From positions 39,709,109 through 39,773,108 of the forward strand of contig CM068542.1 in the NCBI GenBank assembly GCA_035048495.1: a DNA stretch of 64,000 nt. The letters run 5' to 3'. This DNA comes from Euptelea pleiosperma. Lineage: Eukaryota > Streptophyta > Magnoliopsida > Ranunculales > Eupteleaceae. The position numbers were made by a program, and so were the translations under genes. How positions within the stretch are numbered: the first letter of the stretch is position 1; each line of letters starts with the position of its first letter. Under the pieces are notes generated by a model. That model was not told the DNA's origin. It was given only the letters and a program-made list of their open reading frames with translations, and ran no database searches. Of this stretch, positions 33,214 through 45,475 are shown in pieces.

Positions 33214-33555
33214 CAAAGTTTAAAAAACGGCCGTTACGACGGATTCGGATCTCCCCTGTTACGTTATGGACCGTTAAAATGCCCAAAAAATAACGCCATT
33301 GTAACGTAAATAATGGCCATTATTTTCTGTTATTTTTCCGTTATAACGAAAACAATGACCGTTATTTTCTGAAAAAAAGTGTGCAAATATTTTTTCCGTT
33401 ATTTTTCGTTTTTGAAATTTTGAATTTCAAATTTTAAAATTCAGCGCCATTTTTTCCTTTATTTCCCATTTTCGCCCCTGAACGTTTTTTTCATTATAAA
33501 AACGGTAACGCCCCCAGTCCGTTTATACCGTTATAACGGTCCCCTTTAAACCTTG
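33214..33555. mobile_element. hAT-like MITE (family H)
   Basis: 342 bp, starts CAAAGTTTAAAAAACGGCCG and ends CGGTCCCCTTTAAACCTTG, inverted ends. The perfect 8-bp duplication GGCTAAAC lies at 33206-33213 and 33556-33563, inside the right arm of a family A element (GGGCTAAACATCCATA). The sister element at 45889-46233 is 345 bp long. Confidence 0.85.
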
Positions 33556-33689
33556 GGCTAAACATCCATATACGGTCAGCGATCTCCTAATAAAAAATTT
33601 TGAAGCAGTGGATTTTTGAACCAGCGATACCCCAGTACGTTTTACCATGTACCCATGTGAGTATTTTTTAAGGATTCTTTTTTGTTTTT

Positions 33690-34640
33690 TATTGCAAAAG
33701 CACAAGGGTACATGGAAAAAACAATCCGTATTCGTGCTGAGAACTCATTGGCTGTCACGGATGACAGGCCACGGTTAAGATGTCCGTGAGCCCGTGAGCA
33801 AAAATGTACTCCTTTGGAATTCAAGTTCCTGCTCATGCTTGTCAGTCTGGTTGCAATAAGACCAACTGTTAAGATATCCTTTGACCAAAAGTGAAGAAAA
33901 ATTTTGATCCATGGTTTTTTTTTGTGGGGTGGGTGGAGGCAGATGTAACAAGGTATTGGCTGAAACTGTTTCAAATGCGGAAGCACGATTTTTGTTACTC
34001 GCCACTGTCATTTGGGCCCACTGACCGCATGGCCTGGTTGGTAATCTATAACCATTAGATTTTAACACTGTTTAGCCACTTTTTAAGGCGTTCTTATAGC
34101 CGTTGAATGCAACCATTTTTTGAGTACTAAAACCAACGGCTAAAAATCATTAAACAAGCTGGTTTTGGGTATAAATGTCTATTAAGGGGTGGACCAAACA
34201 TTTATGCGGCCAGTGGGCCCAGATGGCAGCGGTGACTACCAAAAATGCCGCTTCCGCAAATGAAAAGATCTCAGGTACGTGTAACACGACCCTTTTTTTG
34301 ATGACAGGGCTGCACTTCTCGACACGTAGACTTCCCGTACCACCTCCGCCTCACCACACACGTACTCAGGTAAGTACTCGAGTGCTTTTTGCCAAAAACA
34401 CTTACCTGGTGTACGTGTGTGGTGAGGCAGAGGTGGTACTCCCATACACTGTAGCCCTGTCATCGCCTTCGATGACAGGTGACAGGGCCCTGTTAAAAGT
34501 TTTGCTTGTTAAGCAGCACCTGTCGGTGGCACTTAACGGTAATTACCTTAAGAGTGGAGAAAAAGCGAGTACAGTTAAATGCAACTTAACCAAGGACAGG
34601 TGGCGCTTAACTAAAGTGGCAGAACGCCGTGGATCAAAAG
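33690..34640. mobile_element. Family B element, hairpin repeat and family C element
   Basis: 33960-34275: family B (GCGGAAGCACGATTTTTGTT, inverse CAAAAATGCCGCTTCCGCAA). 34305-34480: hairpin with arms GATGACAGGGCTGCACTTC... CCTCACCACACACGTACTC and the inverse GTACGTGTGTGGTGAGGC ... AGCCCTGTCATC. 34490-34640: family C (CAGCACCTGTCGGTGGCACT, inverse GACAGGTGGCGCTTAACT). The 198-codon open frame across this stretch is repeat sequence. Confidence 0.65.
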
Positions 34641-37084
34641 TTTATCCATTAAAGAATAGAAGTTCCAATGGTTGTCAGTCTGGATTGCAGATCCTCTGGA
34701 CCAAAAAAACGGAGAGGGTGTGGCTATATACGGATGACTCAAATGATTACGAACATGAATGGTTCATATAAATGGAATCACTCCGCTTCCATTATGAGCA
34801 AACTCCATTGTTCAAAAGTGCGTTACTCAACGTTACTGTATCCTTGAAAAGCGATGTTAATGGCCTCTCAGTCATGTGCACTCGCATCCTACTTTCACTT
34901 CTGTACGTCCCCGCGATTCGTGACCACTTTAGACTTTAATGTTACACTCATATATTAAACTACAAATTCTCATAAATTTAAGTAAAATCGCAAGTTATAT
35001 CTTTTGATGTTACACATGTAACGTCAAAAATCAATGTCATAGGTGCCACGACTTGCCTACAAGGCTTATAGATCGTCCTATATATATATGAGCTATATAT
35101 CTGACCTTAAAGGCCACTGACCGCATGGATGTTTGGCCTTTCCTTAGAATTCATCAACTTGATGGATGATTTCTAACCACTAGATCTGAAGCTTAGAAAT
35201 CATTAATCAAGCTTATTTTTTATCTATAGGTCCACCAAATTATACTTGGAACTTTTCACATGTTGTATTTTTGCCCTACGCCGAATTGCTAACTAGGGTA
35301 CAACCCACAAGAATTGATGAGAAAATATTCTAAATAGTGGGGTACATGGCAGCACAGTATTCGGCCCACACACCCACATTAGAACAGTAACACTTTGAGT
35401 GTTACATTATTTGCAAAATAAAAATTTAAAACCGCAAAAAAAACAAATTTAACGTTATAATGGATTAATTTAAAAATAAATAAATAAAATATCCATTATA
35501 ACGTTATAATCGTACTGACACATTTAAACCTTGCGAGTTGGCATTATATATCGCATGGTGGTGTCTGGTGACCTAAACGAAATTAATTTAAAGAGTCCCC
35601 TTCAAAAGAGCCCCAAGCCTCGTTTGCCTTACAAGTTGGTAGGACGTAACTGTGGACATGTGTAATTCACGAGTTGGAACACCACAACCGCGTAAGAGAA
35701 AGTGAGTAAGCTGCATTTGTGGTGTTTGAGAATAAAAGTTTTAGGCAAAGGAGAGCATATATGGTTCAAACTCTCGGGATCGGAGACTGGATTGACCCAT
35801 GTCACCCGAGACAAAGTGGGACTCCTTTGTGAAACAGTAATCTTGGAGCAAGACAGGCCTAGTTTGGATTAGATTGGTGGGCTCCGATCCTGATCCAGAT
35901 CGCCCGATCCAGACCAGGATCTGCCAAGACTTTGCACCATCCATAGAGCCGAGAAGCCTTAATTATGCCCTTACATTAGATGATTAGAAATCGGCACTAC
36001 GAATGTTTGTGAGCAAATATCTGCGGCATTTGCGTGTGTTTGGTGGCCCAACATCAAACAAATATTTGCATTAGACCCCAATCAATTTTTATTTTTTTTT
36101 GCCAAAAAGTGGCTGCAAACAATAGGCAAATAAATTATCTACTATTCTTACCCAAAACTTTTACTATTTATAGAATTAGTTTAAGTTTACATTTGCTAGA
36201 GTTAAAGACCGTTTACCATCTTTATGTCCGGGGTACATGGTGCACTAACGGATAGGTGAGACCCATCATTAAGTGAAACCCACATAAAATAACTTGTTTG
36301 TCAAAAAACCATCTCATCCAACAATTTGTTTTAATGATCTGATCCAAAATGGATCATCTCGACACGAGATCACTGTTTTCCAAAGAAGTCTCAATTTGTC
36401 TCGGGTGAGATGAGCTGATCCCGTTCTGGATCGGGATCGGAGCCCATCGATCCGGCCTCTGTTCCCGAGACTTCTACCCATGAGATAGATAGCTATGGTC
36501 ATTTTAATGAGACAAATTTTAATAATTTGGGCAGGTCTTAAGCTTATTTTGTTATTAGTAAACCCAAGATTGACCCATTTTCTTGTGGGCCTTAAATTAT
36601 CCCAAGCCCAAGTGCATATTGGGCTAGGAACAAAAGTCATGTTGGACTGAGCCAGTCCAATAAGTTTGCATTGGGCATCGCGGTAACTTGGACTTATAGC
36701 TTATTTTGGTAAGTTATGGATAAACAATATCCATAGTTTATAACAGGAGTAGTGGTCATTTACGATGTCTCTAATGAATAGATTGGTATTTCGGGCATTA
36801 TTAAAGTTTTATCTAAGTTTGAATTTCGATATGTGCTAAATAAAAATTTATGATGCATAAGTCAAAAGTCAAAAGCACTTTCAAAATCGTTTCTCTTTAA
36901 CCCAAGAAAATAGTTGTTTTGGCTCATTTTCTATCCAAAAACTTAGAAAATAAGCTAAAAAGTAACTTTTAGCTTATTTTCTACAATAACAAACGCGGCG
37001 GCTGTGAGGTTTCCAATGACATCAAAGCAAATAAATTTATGGACCTATAAAGCCAGATCAGATGTTCTCATTGGTATGGTGTGG
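34640..37084. other. Intergenic DNA, mostly unrecognised
   Basis: A weak family A remnant lies at about 35110-35240. About 35760-36480 is a diverged foldback (CACCCGAGACAAAGTGGGAC left; inverse TCAATTTGTCTCGGGTG right). I see no gene or RNA; 36640-37060 looks unique. Confidence 0.45.
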
Positions 37085-37538
37085 TAGGGCTGGAACTTGG
37101 GTGGGCTCAACCCAAGCCTGGTGAGCTCATCAACCCGACTACGGGTCGGGCTTGAGTTGTGTTCTGTATAGTAGCCAGGTTCAAGGTTGGGCCTGAGTAT
37201 TAGAACCCGATCAAAACGCGAATTGCACCCATACTGAGGCCTCGAGTAACCCAACCCACCTCAAGCCCAATCTATACTATACATATATAATTTATATATA
37301 ATAGAAAGTCCCACTATTGCTCCCAACCAAGAAAATCATCACACTGATCTCTTCCTTCTCTCTCCTATCTCTCTCATTTCTCTCTCTTTCCTCTTCATCT
37401 CTCTCATTTCTTTCTACTAGTAAGCCCATCCCTTACCCCCTCTTTCTCCCACCCGACGAACCCGATCGGGTTAGGCTCGGGCTAGGCATGTCAGGTGGGG
37501 CTCGGGTTGACCCCCTACCCACCCAAGTTGCAGCCCCA
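37085..37538. mobile_element. hAT-like element (family K)
   Basis: 454 bp; starts TAGGGCTGGAACTTGGGTGG and ends CCCACCCAAGTTGCAGCCCC, inverted ends. 8-bp flanks TGGTGTGG (37077-37084) and TGGTGTAG (37539-37546), one mismatch. The interior has a CT-rich run (37350-37410). Related to the repeat at 27795-27965. Confidence 0.7.
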
Positions 37539-37789
37539 TGGTGTAGGGTTGTTTGAAGTCTCTTGTGAAGAAAAAATAATATCCGACATTAGATTGATAA
37601 TGGAGAAGATTCAAAGCTTTTCAAAGATCCTTGTTCCCTTCAAATATTCTCCCAAGACATATATGGTGATAGACTCTAACATGACTCACCATTTCCTTCC
37701 AGCAATCCATGTCTCGATTCTCGTCGAAAACAACTGGTGGACCCTCCTAAACTTGACAGAAATGGGGTTCGATCAAATCAGGTTGGAAG

Positions 37790-38013
37790 TTGGAACGCAA
37801 TCTGGAATGGAACCACAAACCTATTGTTGGTTGGAAGAATTTAATTTGGTTTTAGGGCATAGGATCTCCCGACATGCCTTCATTATTTGGCTTGCAATCA
37901 AAAAGATAATAGAGACTGAAAAATCCAAATGCCTGCTGTGTCGAAGAGACCTTGAGGTCCTTAAATCAAATCAAGATCTCCTCTTTGCTTGTCGATGTTC
38001 TAATAAGATTTGA
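37790..38013 (+). pseudogene. LINE fragment: reverse-transcriptase zinc-binding region
   Basis: The last third of an open frame ending at 38013 reads RISRHAFIIWLAIKKI ... CLLCRRDLEVL ... LLFACRCS, the pattern of the zf-RVT region of plant L1 elements (RHxFxxWLA, CxxC, HxxxxC-like). The expected His is replaced and no RT domain precedes it, so it is debris. Confidence 0.6.
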
Positions 38014-39388
38014 AAATCTCTATTGTAGCTGCCTCTTCAACTATAAATGTCACAAGACACATCTTTTGCTCGATGATCAAATAGATCGAGTGGACTAATC
38101 AACAGTTTTTAAGTGAGCATGGTGGAGCCAGGAGGGAGTTGCCCCCTCAACTTTGAATTATCACAGGTTGTACTAATTAGTGGAGACCCAACTGGGGTCC
38201 AGGGGGTTATGAGCCACGATGACCACTGACATCCGTAGGTGGAATTCCAGACCAAAAATCAGCCTCGTTAGTTATTTCTAACCTTTGGATCTGAGTACCC
38301 CAATTAATGCTCAAATCCAACGGTTAAAGATATTCCCATAAAAAGAGTCAAATTGATTTTTGCTCTGTAAGTCCACCTAGGGATGGACCTAACATCCATA
38401 CGGTCAGTGGTCTCTAAGAATGTGCCACGTGGCTCATAGTCATACTATAGTTCATCATCAACTCTTACGAGGAAGTCGTCCTCGCGAGCCCAAAAGTTAA
38501 AGAATTGAGAGACGATTTTCTGCGGATTTCCGTGGGAAAGTGACAGTGGGAAAGTGTCTCTGTCCTTAACTTTTTCTAACATTTCTGAGCCATCCAATAG
38601 TGGAAGACTCCTACCTCAGACCCAGCTAAGATCATTCTTAAGCCTGGTGAACTACTAGGAAGTTTATAAAGGCCTGTTCCGCACGGGCAACACCACTTAC
38701 AGAACTTTTGAAGAAGAACAAGCCTTGCCATGTAGAGTAAAACTTTGAGGCCAAGGCCCTGTCATGCAATATAAGCCATGTGGTACACTCATAGGATTCT
38801 GACCGTATGGATTTTTTCCAATCCCTAGGTGGACCTACAAACCAAAAATCTGCTTTATTATTGATTTCCAACCTTTGGATCTTTGTACCTCAAATAATGG
38901 TCAATAATTCTCAAATTCCCACAGTTAAAATCATCCAACACCTAGAAATCACTAATCGGGCTGATTTTTGGTTTGTAGTTTCACCTAGGGATTGGCCAAA
39001 CATCCATACGGTCAGAGTCCTCTAAGAGTGCCACATGGCTCAAATTGTGCCTTGTCATCAAAGTTTTACTCTGCCATATTCTAATATAAGCATAATAGTA
39101 CCGAATATGATGCTTCACTTAAGTCCAGTAATACAAGCAACACTCATAATTTTCAATACATATTCTCATTTATTAATGTCTCCAAAAATCGTAAGAATGT
39201 TTTAATCTTTTCTAAAGAAATATTTTTATAAATACAAACCAAGTGATATATATGATAAATTAATAAATTCCTTTAAATTTTATAAACAAGAGATTTTTTT
39301 TTTTAATTTCTAAAATTACATGGTTGTTTCGGATTATTGAATATTTATTGTTTTTTCGGCTATGTTTTGAAAACACCTTGGTTTTAAA
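38014..39388. other. Intergenic DNA with two family A foldbacks
   Basis: 38205-38440 and 38725-39075. The latter is nearly complete, with outer ends AGAGTAAAACTTTGAGG and CATCAAAGTTTTACTCT. GCCAT occurs at both sides of it, but the target duplication is not certain. The rest is AT-rich. Confidence 0.65.
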
Positions 39389-39505
39389 AAGATTTTTTTT
39401 TTTTTTTATAACATAAGGTGTCTCCCCACACCCTTTTTGGAAGTAGGACTAATCCCTCCGGATACGCCCAGCCACCGCATACTGGCATATCGGGTAAAAT
39501 CGCTG
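39389..39505 (-). mobile_element. Short SINE-like insertion
   Basis: 117 bp, minus orientation, starting with a T run (tail). The minus strand reads CCAGCGATTTTACCCGATAT ... GGTGGCTGGGCGTATCCGGA ... GATTAGTCC. GGTTTTAAA is repeated at 39380-39388 and 39506-39514. Probably a 5'-truncated SINE; family not assigned. Confidence 0.6.
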
Positions 39506-39784
39506 GGTTTTAAACGGAATTTGCTAACTATGTGTGCACCTTTAAGCAAAACATCAAAAAAGATAATGCACAAATTATCCAAACTTAGCAAATGGACAGA
39601 AACTATCTATAGTTATGTCAAGTCTTTAAACAAAACCATGTCCATTGAAACAAAGAAAGAAACAGCAAAATGAGAGAAATCCAAAAAAAAGAAGGAAAAA
39701 AATCAGATTGAATAAATAAAAAGACATATAACACCCCTCCTATACTCAAGAAACAGTTCCATGGAATAATTATACTCGCATCAT

Positions 39785-42168
39785 TCACTTAGTTTCTGCA
39801 ACTTCTCCAGGGACCTTTCCTGCAGAAGACACTGACAAAACTGGTTGTTCTTGTCTGATATCAACGTCCAAAGCCTTCTCTGTTACATTAACATCCTTGG
39901 TCGCAACTACTTTTTCTTCATTTGCTTTCTTTTCTTCCGAGATTTTAGCTTTTCCTGTCTCCAAAGCTTGTGCAGATTCAGTTGGTTTTTCTACTTCAAC
40001 TGTTTCGGGAGCAACGACTACAGGGACAGGGTTTTCTTCAATTGGGTTTTCAATCTTCTTAGTTTCCGGAACAGTGGCTTTGAATTCCTCAGAAGCATTC
40101 TCAGTCTTCAACTCTTCTACTTCTTTAATCAGCTCCAGCGGAATGGTTTCTATTTGGGTTGTTTTCTCATTCTCAGTTGATTCTGTCCCTTCTTCATTCT
40201 GCAAATTCAGAAGCCTTGTTGTATCAAAAGGGTTGCAATTTGCAAATAAATAGCCCATCATAGTTTAAGAAGTTAAAGAACTGAATCCATCTAAGAGAAC
40301 TAGCCCATTAATTATACGATCTAGATCGAAAGATCCAGATAATAGGTGAGTATACACTGCACCATTTACTAAATAGATGACACATAGTTGGAACAGCAAT
40401 TTACTATAACCTCAACATCATAAGCAGCAGCATTAGGCAGGGTGACAGTCAGGCCAACCATTCAATGAGACTCATCTAGGAGATTTAATTAATCAAAATC
40501 AACACAATCAGATCATCCCAGCACCAATATGTGGACTAATTTCAGGCAGTTTGCTATATTTCTCTACATGTATCTAAAATAATGAACTAAATCAAAAGGT
40601 TTAGATCATGAATTCATGCTCACATCGATTTATAACTTTAAAAATATTTAGGTGGGAAGCATTGAATGGGGTCTCCAATCCCTCCTTGCATATGTTCTTA
40701 TGACTAGATTTATCCTACTTCGGCGCTGTTTAGTTGCAGCAATTGTTGTTTGGAGTGTCGGGGGATTATTTTTTGAAGATTTAGTGTTCTGTTGGGATTC
40801 GATTATGGAAAGGGGTGATTAGTTCATTGTATTTTCTATCCTTTTTTTTGTATATCTCCCTCCTCTAGCCTAGTTCTTGGCCTTTTGGAGGTCTCCTCAA
40901 CCTCCAGGCTTTTCCTTGCTTCTTTAATAAATATAAATCCATATATAAAAAAAACAGCTATTTGTTGTTTGGCTTGAGGGTGATTGGTCTGTGAGAAAAT
41001 TTGGGTGGTGGGGGGATAACTGTATACTCTGAAAAGGATGGTTTACCAGAGAATGTGGGGTCATCTCTGTCAGCTCCAACATAATTAAGAGAGTCCCATT
41101 GTTTGTTGAAGTTTGCATTAACCCTGTTGTCTTCTAGTAGTCTTCAAGAAACAAAGACAAAGTAACTTTTAAAGGGCAGACAACAGTCCCTTTCACAAGG
41201 AGTAACTAAACTACCACGAAAAAATCCAGTGTGAAACAATCCCAGTAGGTGGAAGGTCTCCATTGACCAGTCCATCTTCGAAGAAAGATCAGACAGCACT
41301 ATTGAGGGATTCACACAATTTCCAAGCGTAAACAGTTCACGCCAGGATCCAGATCAATCCGTCAGAACTTTATTCGTAATTACAAGTTCATAACCAAACA
41401 AAGAACAGCAGACAAGGAAGAAGGTTTTACAGAGAGAAAGTCAGGCTTCTTTGGAATCCATGTGAGGGATGAAGCCAGCTAATAATGTTGGAAGATTGGG
41501 GATATTGAAGTTTAATAATGAAAGTATGGATTTTATTTTTATTTCCCTGTGATTTATGAGGAACATAAAGAAATTTTCAAGCTTGAATTAGTAAGAAAAA
41601 AAAAAGCTAATTAAAATTTCTTTGCACAGAATATTCGGGAATAGATTGGAAAATCTCGAAATCTTCGAGGATTTATCAGAGAATAAGAAACAAAACCGAT
41701 AATTAATGAAGAATCAAGGAAAGAACAGAACATAATTAACAAATCAAAAGAAACAATATGCCAAAACAAATGAATTTGACCGATTAAGAACGACTCACCA
41801 AATTTTCAAAAAAAAAAATTCTAAATTGAAAGAATCGATACCTCCTTGAACAAAAGACTGAGAGATCGACGCTTGTTCCCTTGCTCGTCCACATCACCAT
41901 CCTGCATCTTCACCACCTTCTCTTCACCTTCTACTTCTTCGATCTTCGATTCTGGTTCTCCTTCGATTTTCTTCACTTCTTCGATCTCCTTCGTTTCCGT
42001 AACAATCTTCGCTTCTTGTTCTCCTTCAATCTTCTTCACCTCTCCGATCTCCTTCGGTTCTGCATCGATCTTCACTTCAGAGACCGTGGAAGACTCCTCC
42101 TTCGCCAGTGCAGGAGCCATATCAAGGTCGGCCTTTAAGCCTTTCGGTTTGCTTGCACAGCCACCCAT
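39785..42168 (-). CDS. Acidic Glu/Lys-rich protein with N-myristoylation-type start, unknown function
   Basis: Two exons: 42168-41842 (109 codons) and 40198-39785 (138 codons with stop), phase 0 GT-AG intron of 1643 bp; 246 aa. It begins MGGCASKPKGLK: Gly2 with Ser6 and Lys7 fits N-myristoylation, and Cys4 could be palmitoylated, which predicts attachment to the plasma membrane. The rest is low-complexity: repeated blocks of the type EVKKIEGE and EIEEVKKIEGEPESK in exon 1, then Glu/Val/Pro/Thr-rich sequence in exon 2. No folded domain, membrane helix or catalytic motif is visible, so it is probably disordered. Start: the ATG opens the myristoylation motif and is preceded by a CT/GA-rich leader and a TATA box. 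I do not recognise a named family beyond plant proteins with the MGGCxxKPK start. The intron carries a LINE-like insertion. Confidence 0.8.
40754..40954 (+). mobile_element. Truncated LINE-like 3' end in the intron of the acidic-protein gene
   Basis: About 200 bp with a T/C-rich 3' end, AATAAATATAAATCC and a final A run. TTGTTGTTTGG flanks it on both sides (ends at 40753 and 40972), within a slightly longer imperfect repeat starting CAGC. It resembles L1 3' ends, but no coding part was recognised. Confidence 0.55.
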
Positions 42169-42189
42169 TGGATCGATTTCAATCTGCAA

Positions 42190-42220
42190 ACCAAACTCTC
42201 TCTCTCTCTCTCTCTCTTTC
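42190..42220. repeat. (CT)n run in the leader of the acidic-protein gene
   Basis: CTCTCTCTCTCTCT on the plus strand, i.e. (GA)n on the transcribed strand, 20 to 50 nt before the ATG. Confidence 0.8.
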
Positions 42221-42302
42221 TCTCTGATAGTGAGAGAAAGATTAAAAAGGAAGAAGAGAAGGAGAGGTGGCAATAATAAGAGAGATGAGAGAAGAAATCG
42301 GG

Positions 42303-42310
42303 TTTATATA
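42303..42310 (-). promoter_or_regulatory. Candidate TATA box of the acidic-protein gene
   Basis: TATATAAA on the minus strand, 135 nt before the ATG. Confidence 0.6.
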
Positions 42311-44254
42311 GGAATGAGTGACTAAAGAGTTGTGTCGTTCCGACATTCGTTCTACGGCGAGCAAAAAAATAAGGAAGACAGAGAGACAACACAACGCAAC
42401 ACAAGAGAGAGAGTGATTTGAAAAAGGAAAGAAAATTTAAAAGTCGTGATCACCGCAGATTTTAGTGCTATAAATCACAGGAACACAGGCTGTACATTTC
42501 GGGTTTTTTGGGTTTGTATTTGAGGTATAGAACCTTGGATGGAAACGGAATCGATTGTTCGTTGTTTCGCTCGGCTTCTCTGTTGTCTTTCGTTCAGCTT
42601 TGAGAGAATCCACGGTTTTAGCGGAGCTTTTTTTTTAGCAAGTTTGGAGCAATACACTCGTGTATTTTCGTTAATGGGCCACCCAACTGCAAGATTTTGA
42701 TCAAGCACTTATGGACCTCATTAGCCTCTTTTTTTGTGATTTAGGCCATGGTTTGAATTAACGGCCGTTATAATTAAAAAATAACAGCTGTTATAACGGT
42801 AATGTCACCTAAATCCCAACAAACGGGCTCAACGTTATAATGGATGTCTCGTTCCGATGATGTATAAGATGAGAATGTATCGTCTTGTGCCAAAAGCTTA
42901 ATTTAAATGTTAATATTTGTTTTAAAGCTTATTTTCACAATATGCATTTCTTTTACACGACGTTTAAATGTAAAAGTATAAATTCGTAGCCTATTAAATC
43001 ATTAAAATATATTTTAATCTTATCAACACATATGGATCAGGCTCCAAGGACTACCTTTTTCTGACCCATCTCGGGAGTCGGACTTGGGGCTGTGGATTTT
43101 AAGAATCCAACCGTGCACTATCAACCACCGTTGGATTCTTGAAATCCACGGCCCTGAGTCCGACTCCCAAGAGAGGTCAGAAAATGGGGAGGGCTCCTTA
43201 GCCCGACCCTTTTTTCATTGTCTCGTTTCTTTTTGGTCCAAACATCTCGTTCCGTTCATTGACCAAGACGATGAAACGAAACCTATAGCTATGGCAGCTT
43301 TAGGGCAATCTTAGCAGTCCAATGGGAGCTACCTTCTCCTCACCATCCAAATCAATATATGGCATTAAAATTGTCAAAGCAATTTAAATTAATTAGTTGT
43401 CTCAATAAAAAATAAAATAAAATAAAGACGACCGAAATAATTTGAACATGTGCACTAAATATGAAAAATGACACCAATAAGAGTGAGCACCTTGGTGCAA
43501 GTTGAAGGCATTAAAAGAGGAAAAAAATATCAAAAATGATATTGATAGATATAGTAAGAAAAGATTTGAAGACTTATACTTTGAGAGAATACGTAACATT
43601 AAACAAAGTCAAATAAGGACCAGGATCGAGGGACTCACCTTTTTGCACGTCTTTTCACGCGTGCTCTCAGCTGTGGATTTTGAGAATCCAACACAACGAC
43701 CAAGAGCACGAGTGAATAGACAAGTGCAAAAAGGTTAGTCTCTTGATCCCGACCCATTAAAAAAAAAAATAAGATTTATATTGGTGACCTCAAATATATG
43801 GAATAAGACATAGATGATAATTATGATCAAGAATTGTCGCCAATCAAATGCTGCATGGCCCTATAATTCTGATGACAATGTCGTGGGAAATCCAATTGGT
43901 TGAAAGAAGAATCATGGACTCTCGTTGCACAATTTCTTCTTAATCGATTAGATAATCAGTTAAGACTCAACAATTTACGGATCTTGATTACTTTGGATCA
44001 TCTGATTAGTATGATTTCGAGGCAGTACAACATACTATCATTCCTTTCTCTCTCCATGGAATTTACAATTCTAAGATTCTCTTGTTTTGCTTTACAACTT
44101 CTTGCTTACATTTTTAACACAAGAAAATCTCGTAAACACCGGAAATGAGTAGAGTTGTTGTGTTCTCAGGTGGCCAAAAAGCTCATTCCATCACTTGTTC
44201 TTACTTAAAAGTTAGGAAAAGTATAATCGATAGGATATAGGGCTCGGATAGAAT
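42311..44254. other. Intergenic DNA with MITE and LINE fragments
   Basis: 42745-42870: family H fragment (ACGGCCGTTATAAT). 43070-43180: family E foldback (GGGAGTCGGACTTGGGGCTG, inverse GCCCTGAGTCCGACTCCC). 43440-43610: LINE tail-like sequence similar to 49130-49255 (TTGGTGCAAGTTGAAGGCAT). 43630-43745: family E-like foldback (CCTTTTTGCACGTC, inverse GACAAGTGCAAAAAGG). No gene is seen. Confidence 0.55.
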
Positions 44255-44613
44255 GACTCATGCTATTCTTACTAATAGATTACTAATGGACATGGGGCCC
44301 ACATGCGGATGAGTTAAGAGCTAATTTTTTGTGAAGATGATCTCCTCAACATGGAGATCATCCTCACCAAAACTCATTAATTTGTAAAATTTCTAACCCT
44401 ATCATATATGGACCTAAATTTAATGGTAAAAATGGGTGGTCCAAAAATTTTCAATTTGCAATCCAGTACTTTTCACAAGGTTGCAAATGTTGGAATGGGC
44501 TGATTTTTTTGTATGGTTGATATCCATGTTGAGAAGAATATAATCACCAAAAATTAGTTGTTAACTCATCTGCATGTGGGCCCACGTCCATTAGTCATTC
44601 TGTTAGTAAGAAT
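44255..44613. mobile_element. Family D foldback MITE
   Basis: Inverted ends of about 60 bp: ATTCTTACTAATAGATTACT ... GGGGCCCACATGCGGATGAG, and the inverse ending GTTAGTAAGAAT. Inner words GGAGATCATCCTCACCAAAA. The same terminal words occur in the pair at 20403-20990. Confidence 0.75.
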
Positions 44614-44619
44614 TCAGAA

Positions 44620-44921
44620 GCAAGATTTTTTGTTACTCACCGTAGTCATCTGGGCTTACTAACCGTATGAATGTTTATCCCACCCCTTAGTGGATATACA
44701 CACCAAAAATCACTCTGGTTGGTAATCTCTGACCAATAAATTTCACGACTAAAACCAACCGCTAAAAATCATCAAATAAGCTGGTTTTTGGTATGAATGT
44801 CTACTAAGGGATGGGCTAAATATCCATGTGATCAGTGGGCCTATATGGCAGCAGTCAGTAACAAACAAATGTACTTCCTCATTTGAAAAAACTCTTAGGT
44901 AAACCTTGTTACGTCACGGCC

Positions 44922-44953
<32 letters not shown>

Positions 44954-45475
44954 GGGTCAGAATCGGGGACAACAATTTTCTACAACATTTTTTACAACAA
45001 TTTTGGCGTACCCACATTGAAGATGAATCAATAGCTGATTTTTGGTGAGGATGATCTCCTCATCATATAGATCACCCCAACAAAAAATCAGCACATTCTG
45101 AAATTTCTAACCCCATCAAATGCGATTTTCAAGCTATTCATAAAAATAAACAGTCCATAATTCTTCAACTTGAAAACCAATCTACAAATATAGGATTGAT
45201 TCAAATTTTTGTGAAGATGATCTCTTCACTATAGAGATCATCCTCGCCAAAAATCACCCCATCCCAAGACTTCTAATTTATTAATTGGCTGTGTCAATTT
45301 TTGTTGTCAAAAATGTTGTATATATATATAGAGAGAGAGAGAGAGGATTACGAAAATCCAATGGTGGCTTTGCTTGGGCAAAAGTGAATGCCATCTCAGC
45401 ACTGGTCAACAACCGTCGGATTCTCAGACGAGATTTTCGATAAAAATTTAGGTCGGTGGATCTTGACCCTACATA
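44620..45475. mobile_element. Family B, family D-relative and family E elements in a row
   Basis: 44620-44905: family B. 44925-44953: (CA)n(TA)n run. 44960-45325: relative of the element in intron 3 of WAT1 copy 2 (GGCGTACCCACATTGAAGAT; ACAACATTTTTTACAACA and inverse at the ends). 45340-45475: family E-like. Confidence 0.65.

Noticed and set aside
34175..34771. 198-codon open frame as a gene
   Set aside because: It runs across a family B arm, the hairpin at 34305-34480 and a family C element; no domain or splice structure.
41846..42325. Open frame of 159 codons on the plus strand
   Set aside because: It is the complement of exon 1 of the acidic-protein gene, kept open by its Glu-rich codons.
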